This document shows positions 35,181 through 45,565 of a stretch of 64,000 bases of DNA, piece after piece. The position numbers and the translations under genes are program-made. This stretch comes from Macrotrachela quadricornifera (Eukaryota > Rotifera > Eurotatoria > Philodinida > Philodinidae). The stretch spans positions 216,810 through 280,809 of the forward strand of contig JAJEKB010021865.1 in assembly GCA_022393335.1 (NCBI GenBank), given 5' to 3'. Below the pieces are notes generated by a model. It searched no databases and was not told where the DNA came from. It saw only the letters and a program-made list of their open reading frames with translations. The stretch's first letter is position 1. Each line of letters starts with the position of its first letter.

Positions 35181-37003
35181 GGGTGAGACAGAATAAATAG
35201 TGGTCTCTGTATTCTGCCACTATTTCACTTATTTCTCTTTGTTTATAACACAAACTTTTTCTTAAAAGATGTGTCTTTCAATTCTCTACAATCTGGCCTA
35301 TTTTAATTAGTTTGATTGAGATTCGTTAGCTTATCACCAACAATAAGACAAATTAGTTTAAAAACTACAACTTTCTAACAAGAAATATTCGATAGGATTA
35401 TCACATCTGAGAATGGCTATATTGTAGAGAAATGTGACATAGTAAGTTTTGTAGAGGAAAGTTTGCTCTATACAAAACCCTATAATTGGTTTCTGAGATA
35501 CACTCGAGTAGAATACAGTCAAGAATGTCCTTGCAAATATGTACTTGACAAAATGTTCTTAGTTTTTGATCCTTGAAAAAAACTCCTTCGTATAAAATGT
35601 CCTCCATATAAAATATTCTTGAGAGATAGTCCTCCGAAAAGAATATCCTTCATGACAAATATATTCTGTAGAAATCATCCATGAAAAATGTCCTTTCAAG
35701 GGAAAATAATTAATGTTTGATGAAGACGTTTATGGTGAGATTTAATTTAAAAGTACATTTACAATTTTACTGCATTGATCATTTGGCACAAAAAGAAGGA
35801 AAGTTCTTCTAATAATTTTTTCATTGTAATTGTGCTGTTGTTAAATCGATTATATAATTCATTGTTTCGATCTTGAGCAATTTTTGTTAGCAATCATTTC
35901 GTATAAAAACATATTCCACTATTTGTTTGGTTTATCAAACTATGAATGGTATTCACTTCCTTATGAATTCTAGCAATACTTAGACTATAATGCTATCTAT
36001 GTCGAGGGCTGACCAAGAACTTCTGCTTTAGTATTTTTACTATAGTTTTGGAATTATTGAAACTATTTTTTCCCTGCACAGATACTCCAGCTTAATTAGA
36101 AAATATTCAACGGCATTTTCATCCTCACTATCATCAATACATCCTAATCTTCATCTGCATCCTCAATCCAGCTCCATCATTCTCATCGTCATCCTCACTC
36201 TCACCGTCAATCGAATATTTTCATATTGAATCTCTCGCCATTACTCTTCATCCTCAATTCAAAAGTGTATGTTTTCGAGTCTAATGGAAAAATCTGTTAA
36301 AGCCAAGAAAAAAACTAGTTCCCACAGTTTCGGAACTATTCTAAAGTTGCCAAAAGGAAGTTCATGACTACTATTGTCTATATTCAACGCATTAAGTATT
36401 CATGATAATAATAAATTAGTCGAAAGGACATTTTGTTTTCTGATGAAGGACATTTCATCTGGGGACCAAACACCAGGAACATCTTGCCAAGGACATTCTT
36501 GACTGTTATCTTTTGTAGAGCGAACTTTTTTTTACAAAGCTACTATGTCATATGTCGTCATAGTATAGCCATCTTAAGATACGCTAATCGACTTTTTATG
36601 TTTACCTATCAGAATAAATTGCATTTTAAACTTGTTTAGCATTTTGACTATAATATCGTCATTGAGAAATGACGTTCAAAACGTTTTCTTACCAAAATGA
36701 TCAATGGAAAAAACACTAGAAGAGCTAACACGAAAGGAAACTTTTTCGAAAATTTTGGACTTTTTCGGTTGACTTCTCATGAAAATACTGACAAAAAACT
36801 CCTTGTTAGAACGTTGTAGTTTTTAAACTAATCTGTTTCATTGTTGGTAATAAATTAAAGAATTTCAATCGAACCAATTGAAATAGGCCAGATTGTAGAG
36901 AACTGAAGGACGCATCTTTTAAGAAAAAGTTTGTCTTATAAACAAAGAGAAATAAGTGAAATATTGGCAAAATACAGAGACTACTATTTATTCTACCCCA
37001 CCC
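35181..37003. mobile_element. 1.8-kb element with long inverted arms
   Basis: The left arm (about 35181-35720, starting GGGTGAGACAGAATAAATAG) and right arm (about 36420-37003, ending CTATTTATTCTACCCCACCC) are inverted copies with indels; shared inner blocks include the CTACAATCTGGCCTATTT and TATAGCCAT-type stretches. The middle (36080-36260) is a CATCCTCA-rich low-complexity tract. No transposase-sized ORF is present. The superfamily is unknown. Confidence 0.7.
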
Positions 37004-37284
37004 ATTACATAATCGTTTTCTTAATACTATAAAAAATGTGATCAATAAGTCAAAAAATAATTGCGAAAAATAAGAATATCATACATTGCTATACAGTGAT
37101 ATTTTCTTTTAGATTTAATAATGATGTAAATATAAGATTAAAAGAATATATTTAATAAATGTTCTGTTATCTATTAATATAGATTTATTTTGATTTATTT
37201 ACAATACAACCAGATTAGTTTTATTAATACAAAATGATTTTCATTATCAAGAGTGAAAAAACATTTTTCTTATGCCCATGAAAA

Positions 37285-37366
37285 AAATTTTTGCAAAAAA
37301 TCGCGAAAAAACGCGTTATTAAAAACTACTACTGTTTCAAAGAACGCAGTTTTTCGCGATTTTCTA
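37285..37366. repeat. Small inverted repeat (AAAATCGCG)
   Basis: AAAATCGCGAAAAAACGCGTT and AACGCAGTTTTTCGCGATTTT are inverted copies around about 30 bp. It is a hairpin or mini-MITE with two mismatches; function unknown. Confidence 0.6.
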
Positions 37367-37470
37367 ATCTGTACTGATGATCTGACACCTATAATCAAAC
37401 AAAATCGGCTAAAACAGCGGTTTAATAGATTGAATTTTGTAGCAGTTTTTAGGAGATTTCTTTTTCCGAG

Positions 37471-37632
37471 AAATCTTAGTACTTTTCATTTTCATGGTGT
37501 TTTCAAGATAAATCATAAAGATATACTATTGTTTTATCAATAACACTTCCGCGGCACTGTGACTCTTAAAACAATCGTATGTCTTTGATTTATCTTGAAA
37601 ACACTGAGAAAATGAAAAGAACTGGAATCTTC
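37471..37632. repeat. Foldback, arms about 60 bp with GC-rich loop
   Basis: Arms containing TTTTCATTTTC and GTGTTTTCAAGATAAATCA (left) are mirrored at 37575-37625. The loop contains ACACTTCCGCGGC, a string like the core of the small element at 55456-55560. Confidence 0.7.
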
Positions 37633-37688
37633 GACCGGATTGGATTGCAAATTTATTTTAATCATACTTACTGTCGGATCTATAGTTG

Positions 37689-38071
37689 ATACCCCCTCTC
37701 CCTAATTAGAAGCCCCCTCTGAGATGAACAACGTGTTTGGTGTATTAGAAAGCCACCTAATTTTTCGAAAAAAATTTTAAAATTTTCAAGATTTTTTTTC
37801 GAATTTCCATGCTAAAACTGCCAAAATTTTTCGATTTTCAGGTAAAAGTTTGGCTGACTCTTATCTAGCTGTGCTAACATTTGGAAATACTGCCAAAAAT
37901 CTCCTGGCAAATCCATAAAAACCTTGAAAATCTCTAAAAACCCTTACGAACTCTTTTTCCTGGTAGTTTACGAAATTTTTTTTGAGACTTAATAGAAGCC
38001 TCCCTCCTGAAGCTTCATATGGTAGGCATATTAGAAGCACCCAGGAGCTTGTAATATGGGGGGGGGGGGGG
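37689..38071. repeat. Fragment of the AGAAGACC element family with 14-G tract
   Basis: AATTAGAAGCCCCC near 37704 and ATTAGAAGCACCC near 38026 are variants of the subterminal motif of the elements at 38078-39489 and 56985-58525. A run of 14 G closes it (38058-38071). Probably an older relative next to the better-preserved element. Confidence 0.5.
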
Positions 38072-38075
38072 TTAG

Positions 38076-39491
38076 TAAACCCCGCTCCATATTAGAAGAC
38101 CCTCCGGAGGATTTGATGTGAAATTCGTAATAGAAGACCCGGGTCTTCTTTTTAAAATAAGCTTTTGATTTTTGATTTTCCAATTCCCCTTATCTTGAGT
38201 TCAATATGTATTGAGTCAAAATCTTTCACAATTTGGAATTTAGCCATGTTTTTCAGCTTTTAGTTTCTTCAAAGAAACAATATGTAAAACTAATATTGTC
38301 CTCCTAGATCAATTATTAGGAACTCCGTGAACGGTCGTATACGGTCGTAAACCACCATGCTTGTTCGACCTAGGACTATTCAAATATTTTCAAAAAAGGT
38401 GGTGAATAAAGTTTCTATGATAGGATAAGAAAGACATCCGGAATATACTTTTATTTCCTTACCAAAGAATCTTTTTCAGAAAAATATCCGTCAGACGATC
38501 ACGTTTCATTAACAGTGCAGGTCACACTGACTAAAAAGAAAAGCTCAAAAAGCTTAGAAAAAGTCTTTGAGATTTTTGACGGAATATTGTTTCCAGTGAA
38601 TCAGAATCAATAAACTACTATCAGTCCAAACATAAAATGGTCGTGGGTATTTCTTGCAATAATTCAAGAACAAAAATGGTTATAGAGTTGTAGTTTTCAC
38701 CACTCAACACAGAGTACATTGGAAGGTCTTTTTCTCCAATATTGTATGCTATATAAGACGATTCTTTTTTAAATGTACGATTTGTATAACACATCGAAAA
38801 AATGTATAATAATGACCTGTCATTCCTAAGAAGTTTTCAGAAAATTTGGTTAAAAATTAAGAGAAATCCATAGTTTTCGATGGAGCAATTTTATAGTTTG
38901 ATTTGCTTGATACTAGAATGTGAGAAGATAATCGTTTGAATTATATCTTCAACTATAGATCTGAAGTTGCTCTCTCCAGACGACATATCCAAACCAAAAT
39001 TTCATCGGAATGACAGACAGTTTTGTTTTCATGCATTTTTTGCAATGGTTTGCAGAAAAGATTTACTTTAAAACGATTTTGACTTATACAATTTTGGAGA
39101 AAAGATGTTCTAATGTTTCTTCTTTCGACTGGTGAAAACCACAACTCTATAGCTCTTTCCATTCTTAAGTTGTTACAAAAACATCCACGCCTATTTTAGA
39201 TTTCGATAAGCATTAGTGGTCTCACATGATTAAAGTTTTGTCTTCAGATATAATTGCAATAATAGTCTACATTTCGGAGTCTAGCATTAACGATAGCTAT
39301 TATTATAATAAATGTAAAGTACCACATCATATGAAGTAATGTTCATTGATATTACAAAATTCACCAGATTTTTAGAAACTTTACTGCAAAATCCTATTAG
39401 AAGACCCTCTCATAATAGAAGAGCCCCAATAAACTTTGTACGTGAAGACACAATAGAAGACTCGGGGTCTTTTATTATGGAGTGGGGTTTA
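38076..39491. mobile_element. AGAAGACC-family TIR element 1, TA-flanked
   Basis: The element (38078-39489, 1412 bp) has ends AACCCCGCTCCATATTAGAA and, inverted, AACCCCACTCCATAATAAAA, each next to TA. Subterminal (A/T)ATAGAAGACC(C) copies are found at both ends. An inner inverted pair (about 38670-38710 and 39125-39170, with AGAGTTGT(A/G)GTTTTCACCA) adds a second level of folding. No ORF exceeds 70 codons. Confidence 0.75.
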
Positions 39492-39499
39492 GTCTAAAA

Positions 39500-40620
39500 A
39501 CAAAATAACAGTATTTATTTAAATTATTACTTACTGCAATTTGATTTTGATATGGCTCTAAAATAAAAAAAAAAATGATGTATTTATCTAAATATCTACT
39601 GGTCATTTCGATATTGATATTAATGAAGAAAAAAGAAAAAAAATGATTTATTTAAACACTTACCGTTCATTACGATGTTGATATTGATCTAAAATAAAAC
39701 GTGGTGCAAAAAGTTGCAGTTAACGGCGGTTATTCAGATGATATCGCGTTAACTGTAATTTTCTTCCAAAATTATTTTCGTTATCACGAAAAAAAGTCAT
39801 CTTCTTCCATTCGTGTCATAGACATTTCAGTTTAGCCGACCGGCTCAGCGCGAAAATGTATATAGATGATATATGTCAACTATTCTCTTTCCTTTCTTTC
39901 TGTTATCGATTGCCGATGACACCAACATAAAATATATCGAGTGAGGCATAATAACTTAAACATTATGCTGGTGACATCAAGCAGATAGCTGCTGATTTAG
40001 AAAAGAAAAACAAAGAAATGTAGACGTAACACTGATTTATTCACACCATAAGCCCAAAATAACAGATGTGCTTGGGTCCTCAGTTACCATTGAGTACATC
40101 GCGATGCGTGAAACCGATCACAACCGCGATTTTCTTCAAAATCTTTTTTCATTGGTATTTTCTACTATATATTTACGAAATGAATTTCTTTTTATATGGA
40201 CTAAATTTAATAACAAATTATATTGTAACAACAGAAAATAAAATTAATACGACCGCTATAATAATAACAATTATTATTCTACAGACGTCTAAAATGAAAA
40301 AAAACTATTTATCTTTTCCGTCTAAAGAAATAAAAAAAATTCATATACGTCCGCTTAGTTTTTTTTTCCTTATTAACTTTAAAGAATGCTACTAACACTA
40401 TATAAACTCATTCTATGTTTCATTTGTTTCATCTATCAACAACAATTAAGGTAAGATATAAAAGAAATATTTAAATTAATTTTTGAGCAATGAGAAATAG
40501 GGTATCGAAAAATGAATAATTTTTATCTATATTCAATGATTGATTCTGTTCCACAATCATTAAATATAAATAAAAATGATTCATTTAATCATACGGATGA
40601 GTTTTGTAGTCTTATACTAC
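39500..40620. other. Intergenic, nothing recognised
   Basis: AT-rich. A 109-codon plus-strand frame (40066-40395) is Phe/Ile/Lys-rich without domain features and is not called. Confidence 0.4.
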
Positions 40621-40622
40621 CT

Positions 40623-40696
40623 ATTTATTTATCAAGATAATAAATTATTCTTTTGTTGGAACAGAAAAGAATAATTTATTATCTTGATAAATAAAT
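40623..40696. repeat. 32-bp perfect inverted repeat with 10-bp loop
   Basis: The arms 40623-40654 and 40665-40696 are exact complements around GTTGGAACAG. It lies about 270 bp beyond the ART-TPR stop codon. A second hairpin with 14-bp perfect arms and a 4-bp loop is at 40821-40852. They could be MITE remnants or transcript 3'-end structures. Confidence 0.9.
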
Positions 40697-40820
40697 TTTG
40701 TTTTTCTTTTTTTATACTAATCTACCTTAATAATAAACTTGTTAGGTGGCTATTATCTTTTAACCTAACACAGAAATTTCTGCCTTATTGAAACATGATA
40801 CTTGTCGTGTAGGTCTTTTC

Positions 40821-40852
40821 ATACAATACATGTTATTTAACATGTATTGTAT
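40821..40852. repeat. 14-bp perfect hairpin
   Basis: ATACAATACATGTT and AACATGTATTGTAT flank a 4-bp ATTT loop, 118 bp beyond the ART-TPR stop codon. Confidence 0.8.
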
Positions 40853-40969
40853 TACCTTAACGATGTGCACCGTCCCGTTCATGTTCTCAATAAGAACAAA
40901 ATTTCTCTGTACGCGCGTACATATTTCATATAAAAATTCATTTAGCTTTTAACTGTTTTATTTTCTTAT

Positions 40970-43092
40970 TCAAGAAAGAACACACATGGCATCTCGTTGC
41001 AATTTCTTTTTTACAATATCAAGGTTATTTCTCCATTTTCGAAGTTCAGGGTGATTTGATGGTAATGAAAGTTCTCCAATATTCACTGCACGTTCATAAT
41101 ACGAAAGTGCTTTCGAGTATTCACCCATGTTGTAATAAACTCCACCAATGTTGCCGTAGGATATAGCCAAATCAGGATGGTTTGCAGGAAGTGATTGTTG
41201 TTGAATTTCAAGGGCTTTTTCATAATACGAAAGTGCTTTCGAGTATTCACCCATGTTGTAATAAACTCCACCAATGTTGCCGTAGGATATAGCCAAATCA
41301 GGATGGTTTGCAGGAAGTGATTGTTGTGTAATTTTAAGGTCTTTTTCATAATACGAAAGTGCTTTCGAGTATTCACCCCTGTTCTGATACACCAAACCGA
41401 TGTTGTTGTAGGTCGAAGCCAAATCAGGATGATTTGCAGGAAGTGATTGTTTTTGAATTTCAANNNNNNNNNNTCAAGAGCTTTTTTATGAGACGAAAGT
41501 GCTTTCGAGTATTCACCCATATTCCTATACACATTACCGATGTTGTTGTAGAGCACACCCAAATCAGGATGATTTGAAGGGAGAATTTTTTTATAGACTT
41601 TAAATGATTTTTCGTAGAAAGCAATTGCTTCTTGATATTCTCCTTGCATATCTTTTATCCATACGAGTTCCTTATAAATATTTCCTTTTTCCCTTTCATC
41701 AGTTGTTTGTTCAAGAAGAACTTCATACACTTCTTGAGCCTTTTTCGATTGACCTATTTTATATAGTAATTTACCCAATTGAGCCCATCCTCTTGATCCT
41801 TCAGTTTCTTCTCGTATACGATCAGTAAGTATACGACGATCTTCGTCATTATCACTGATAAGAGACAAATCCACTTGAAAGAGACGAGGATTACTATCCA
41901 ATTGCTTAATATCATCGATACGAAATACTGTATGCATGGAGAAGAGAATTTCATCTTCTTCTGGATAATAGCTAATACCATTGATGGAAGCGAAAGGAGT
42001 TGATGGTATCGAAGGATTGATATTCATGACGAAAAGGATACCCACCATGTCGGGACTAAAAAGAGCTTTGTGGGCAAAAGGTAGAGAAACTTGACGATCT
42101 TTGCTGGTAGATAAAAAATTGTTAAAGGATATTAAACCACCTTTGTTGTTCCTTAATTGATCAAAATTTGTCTTGGATAAAGCTTGACCACGATATACAT
42201 TGAAAGTTGTAGCATTATGATGACCAAATTGCTCTTTGTGTAGTTCATCGATCTGTTGATGTAAATCATTGATGAAAAATCCCATTTTAATCATAATATC
42301 TCCATCCATTGTTCGAAGGCCACGATTGAGCATTGGATATAGAAATGATTCACATGTGTACCACCAAATAGGAGTTTTAGTACGATAAGTTTGTTTCAAT
42401 TGTTTAACATTGATCAATTCTTGTTCGTTGTCAACGAAGGCATCTTCACAGTATTCAATAAATTCTTTAAAGTGGCTTTCTTCAAATTTGATGGATAATA
42501 AGATTTCTTTGAAGATTTGTGTATACATAAAAGTTGGATCTAATTGATCCAACTTTGTATTCGATATATCATTACTTGTATTCATAATGCTCATGGAAAT
42601 TAAATTTTTTTCACATTGTTGAGTTGCTTCTTTAAGAGCAGCACAAATCGAGGTAATTTCTGTGAATACACCTCGAATTTTTGACCATTCTTTAGCCCAT
42701 TTTTCGTGGTATTTTTTATTACCACAAAAGATAAAAATTGAATCTACTTGGGACATATTGTGAATACGAGGCACAATATGTTCACCAAATGCACCAGATA
42801 TAATCATACATACCTTTTCCTGGTTATTAGTTTCTAGAAATTGTATACATTCTTGTCCATCAGTGAATGTATTGATGCTGTTTACTACACGGCGTAGTTG
42901 TGCTATGGTGTTTTGACAATCAGCGTTATGTTCTGCATCAATATTCTTATCTAACCAAATGAGAAGAACATTTTGTACCATTTTGATGTTACTTCGTCGA
43001 CGTACAGGTACATCTTTTGGAACAGTTGATACTTGTTCTATTTCTTGTACATTATTAGTGTTGTCAGTAGTCGTTGATTTTTGCTTGCTCAT
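40970..43092 (-). CDS. ADP-ribosyltransferase (ART) plus TPR repeat protein
   Basis: A single exon on the minus strand, about 704 residues if the 10-N gap is ignored. Residues 38-170 form a region I cannot classify (NVLLIWLDKN, KVCMIISGAFGEHIVPRI, SIFIFCGNKKYH). A helical segment follows (190-290). The ART domain has the R-S-E signature: R301 in VYRGQ, FLSTS at 326-330, and EEDE at 378-381, an ExE form typical of arginine-specific transferases. From about 434 there are kinesin-light-chain-like TPRs (SNHPDLGVLYNNIGNVYRNMG, EYSKALSYYEKALE), at least six. ART-TPR proteins of this kind are abundant in bdelloids. The enzyme would transfer ADP-ribose from NAD to a protein partner held by the TPRs; target and role are unknown. 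No signal peptide is seen, so it is probably cytosolic. Confidence 0.88.
41464..41473. other. Assembly gap of 10 N inside the TPR array
   Basis: The run of N falls between two near-identical TPR units. The frame before it (..SSHKKALE) and the correct frame after it (LEIQKQSLPANHPDLAST) do not agree across 10 bases; the true missing length must be 2 modulo 3. The gap is therefore a placeholder, and the true number of TPRs is unknown. Confidence 0.95.
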
Positions 43093-43099
43093 AATTTTG

Positions 43100-43750
43100 A
43101 TGTGTGAATGTTTTTAAATTTGAAATAGTTGAAAAAAAATACTAGTGAAAATATGATCTAAAATGTAATCTTTTAAAGGGTATTTATTTCCTTGCTAGAT
43201 TTTTTTTCTTTCTTTCTGTCTCTTTTTTCGAATTATGTTTATTTTTTGTTTTATTATTGTAGGGTGTCAGAGATCCTTTTAGCTTCCTTCTTTTGGTTCG
43301 TTTCCATTTCGAATGATGAGAGAGAAACAACCAAAGAATGTAACAAAAACAAAGAAAACGAGATAGGACAAGAAAACGACAATGCGAAAGATGAATAGAA
43401 TGAATTCGGCCAGCAACAGCTGAAATGATGTGAACAACATACCTGTAAGATACCTCTCTACGAAGCAAAAAATGTATGTCCACACACATTTGATGATATG
43501 AGCAAAAGAAATAGAAAAAAAATTGAAAGAGGACAAAAAAGATTAGAGAAGAACGAAGAAACGAAAACACATTCACCGAAAAAATGAGATAAAAGAATAG
43601 CGTATATGGTTAAAGACAAGAAGACAAATATGAGTGTAGTCTTATGATAAAAAGAAAAAAACAGGAAAAATGTTAACTGACGAAATTTTCATTTACGGAA
43701 AGAAAACAAAGTTTAACGACGATATCTCCATTTGTGGACAGAAAACTTTA
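43100..43750. other. Upstream region of ART-TPR, low-complexity
   Basis: Pyrimidine-rich and purine-rich stretches create long but meaningless frames on both strands (43184-43576). No promoter element can be named. Confidence 0.5.
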
Positions 43751-43751
43751 A

Positions 43752-44106
43752 TTAAACTATTCGATTGTGAGAGTAATATTGAAATACATGATTATATGAA
43801 TAATTCAATTCTTTACTAAGAATATCAAATGCAATAGCTTCACAATAGGGTTTAACATGAAATTGTAGAATTGAAAGATCTGGATGAACACCATAAACAG
43901 TGAAGTTATGCGAAAATGTTTTAATTTTATTGAACAAGTTTAGATAAAGATTGTTGAATTTACACCCTAGAATAGTTGTTGTTGATGAGTTTACTTCACG
44001 ATAATATAGTTTTTTATGTTCAATCCAATTATAAACAATACGAGCTTTATTAAGAATTGGAGGTTGGCGTGAATTACATTTATCAAACGAAAAATATTGA
44101 ACATCC
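43752..44106 (-). CDS. Possible gene fragment, unidentified
   Basis: The minus strand reads about 118 codons without a stop, protein-like in composition: QDVQYFSFDKCNSRQPPILN, ARIVYNWIEHKKLYYREV, FHVKPYCEAIAFDILSKEL. Upstream the frame runs into a His/Pro/Ser tract produced by a CACCCT microsatellite (44110-44180), so the true start is unclear. Family not recognised; it may be an exon or a pseudogene fragment. Confidence 0.35.
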
Positions 44107-44109
44107 TGA

Positions 44110-44180
44110 GAGTGAGGGTGAGAATGTGACAGTGGGTGATGGTGTGAGGGTGAGGGTGAATGAGGGTGGGTGAAAGTCTT
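44110..44180. repeat. GTGAGG microsatellite
   Basis: Imperfect GAGGGT/GTGAGG units. The telomere-like look (G-rich hexamers) is probably coincidental, since the units are irregular. Confidence 0.7.
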
Positions 44181-44199
44181 GAGTAATGTCAATAATCAT

Positions 44200-45565
44200 G
44201 CAAGAACTTTTGTAGTTTTGCAAATCTTTTTAAATTTTCTGTTATCTTTCGAACTTTGATCTTTCACAGTCTTTGAATTCTTTCAAAGTCTCGCTATATT
44301 TCATAAAACCTCATGATGTTGAGCAAAGTCTTTGAGAAATTTTAAAAGTCATGAAGTCTACGGTCATCTCTTCGACAGAATACAAAATAAAAATTTAATA
44401 TCTATTCCATGGTTTTAGAAAAATAAGAAAATGAGTTTTTGAATTTGATTTAATGAGACTGAAGATCTAATATGCAAAGTCAGTCATATGTAAAGATCAA
44501 TATCTCAAACAGAATGAATGAAAGTTCAAGAATTGATATTCCTAAAAGAACTATCAAAAGAAAAGGTGTTTTATAATTTTTATATGCTAATAATAAACTT
44601 GCCAATTATAAACGAATTAATTACAAGAAATAAATGTTCTCTTCAACTGATACGAAGGAAAGAATATTTCAGGATTGACTAGAAAAAATGTTGCTACTCT
44701 AGACTTTAGTTCATGTGCCTTAAAATTATTTAACAGCCGCACATCTACACAAATATACATCCATATGTTATAAAATAGTACAAGTTGATCAACTTTAGTA
44801 AGATACTCATTGAGACAATGATTAGAGATATTTTCTTTCATCGATTTAATTCTATACTTAAGATAAAAACCTACAGATACATAATTTGAAATCTAGACTA
44901 GATACTAAAAATTGATCCGAATGATAGTATAAATATTTTTTAATGAATAACATTAGAAAAAAAAACTAAATGAATATTGATCTCCTTCTGATAAATTAAT
45001 TCAATGGACAACAAAAACTATTCTTAGATAAGAGAAACATAGACTTTCTAAGTCACTATTTAAGAAAAACATCTGAAAAATTCTTGATTATACGTTAAAT
45101 GATCTACTCTTTCTATAAAACCTTACAATAGCCTATGTTTTCATAAACAAACATTATCACTTTTCTATAAATTTCAGAATAATAAACGTTTTTCATGAAA
45201 GGGATGACATAATCAATCCTTGTTCGTAAAATCAAAAACTTTTTTCCTTTGAGTTTTAAGATACTAAGTCTCTTTTATGTTTATATACTTTTGCTGCCGT
45301 AAACCCTTCAGAGATATAGGATATTGCCATGAACCAATGGAGAGTTTATGAAAAGTTGCACATAGGACAAGAATTTAATAGTCTACTCTTTCTTTTTTAC
45401 AGTATAGATTGAAATCTTTATTATCTAGTTAAAAAAGAAAGTTTTATTTTGAATTATTTTAATAATCAATTATTAATAACGAACGTTGAATAATAAATTC
45501 GTCTTCTTCTAAATAGTACTTTGTAAAGGTCAATTTTGTATACAGCATAAAAATTTTATGCGACC
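44200..45565. other. Intergenic, nothing recognised
   Basis: AT-rich with short frames only. Confidence 0.4.

Noticed and set aside
40066..40395. 109-codon plus-strand ORF
   Set aside because: Composition is Phe/Ile/Lys-rich AT-driven; no homology recalled, no splice or start context.
43184..43576. 130-codon minus-strand ORF
   Set aside because: Low-complexity Phe/Ser-rich translation of a pyrimidine tract; the plus strand is also open. No domain or splice context.
44110..44192. N-terminal His/Pro/Ser tract of the ORF at 43752-44192, or a telomere repeat
   Set aside because: It is the translation of an irregular GTGAGG microsatellite; units are too irregular for telomeric DNA.
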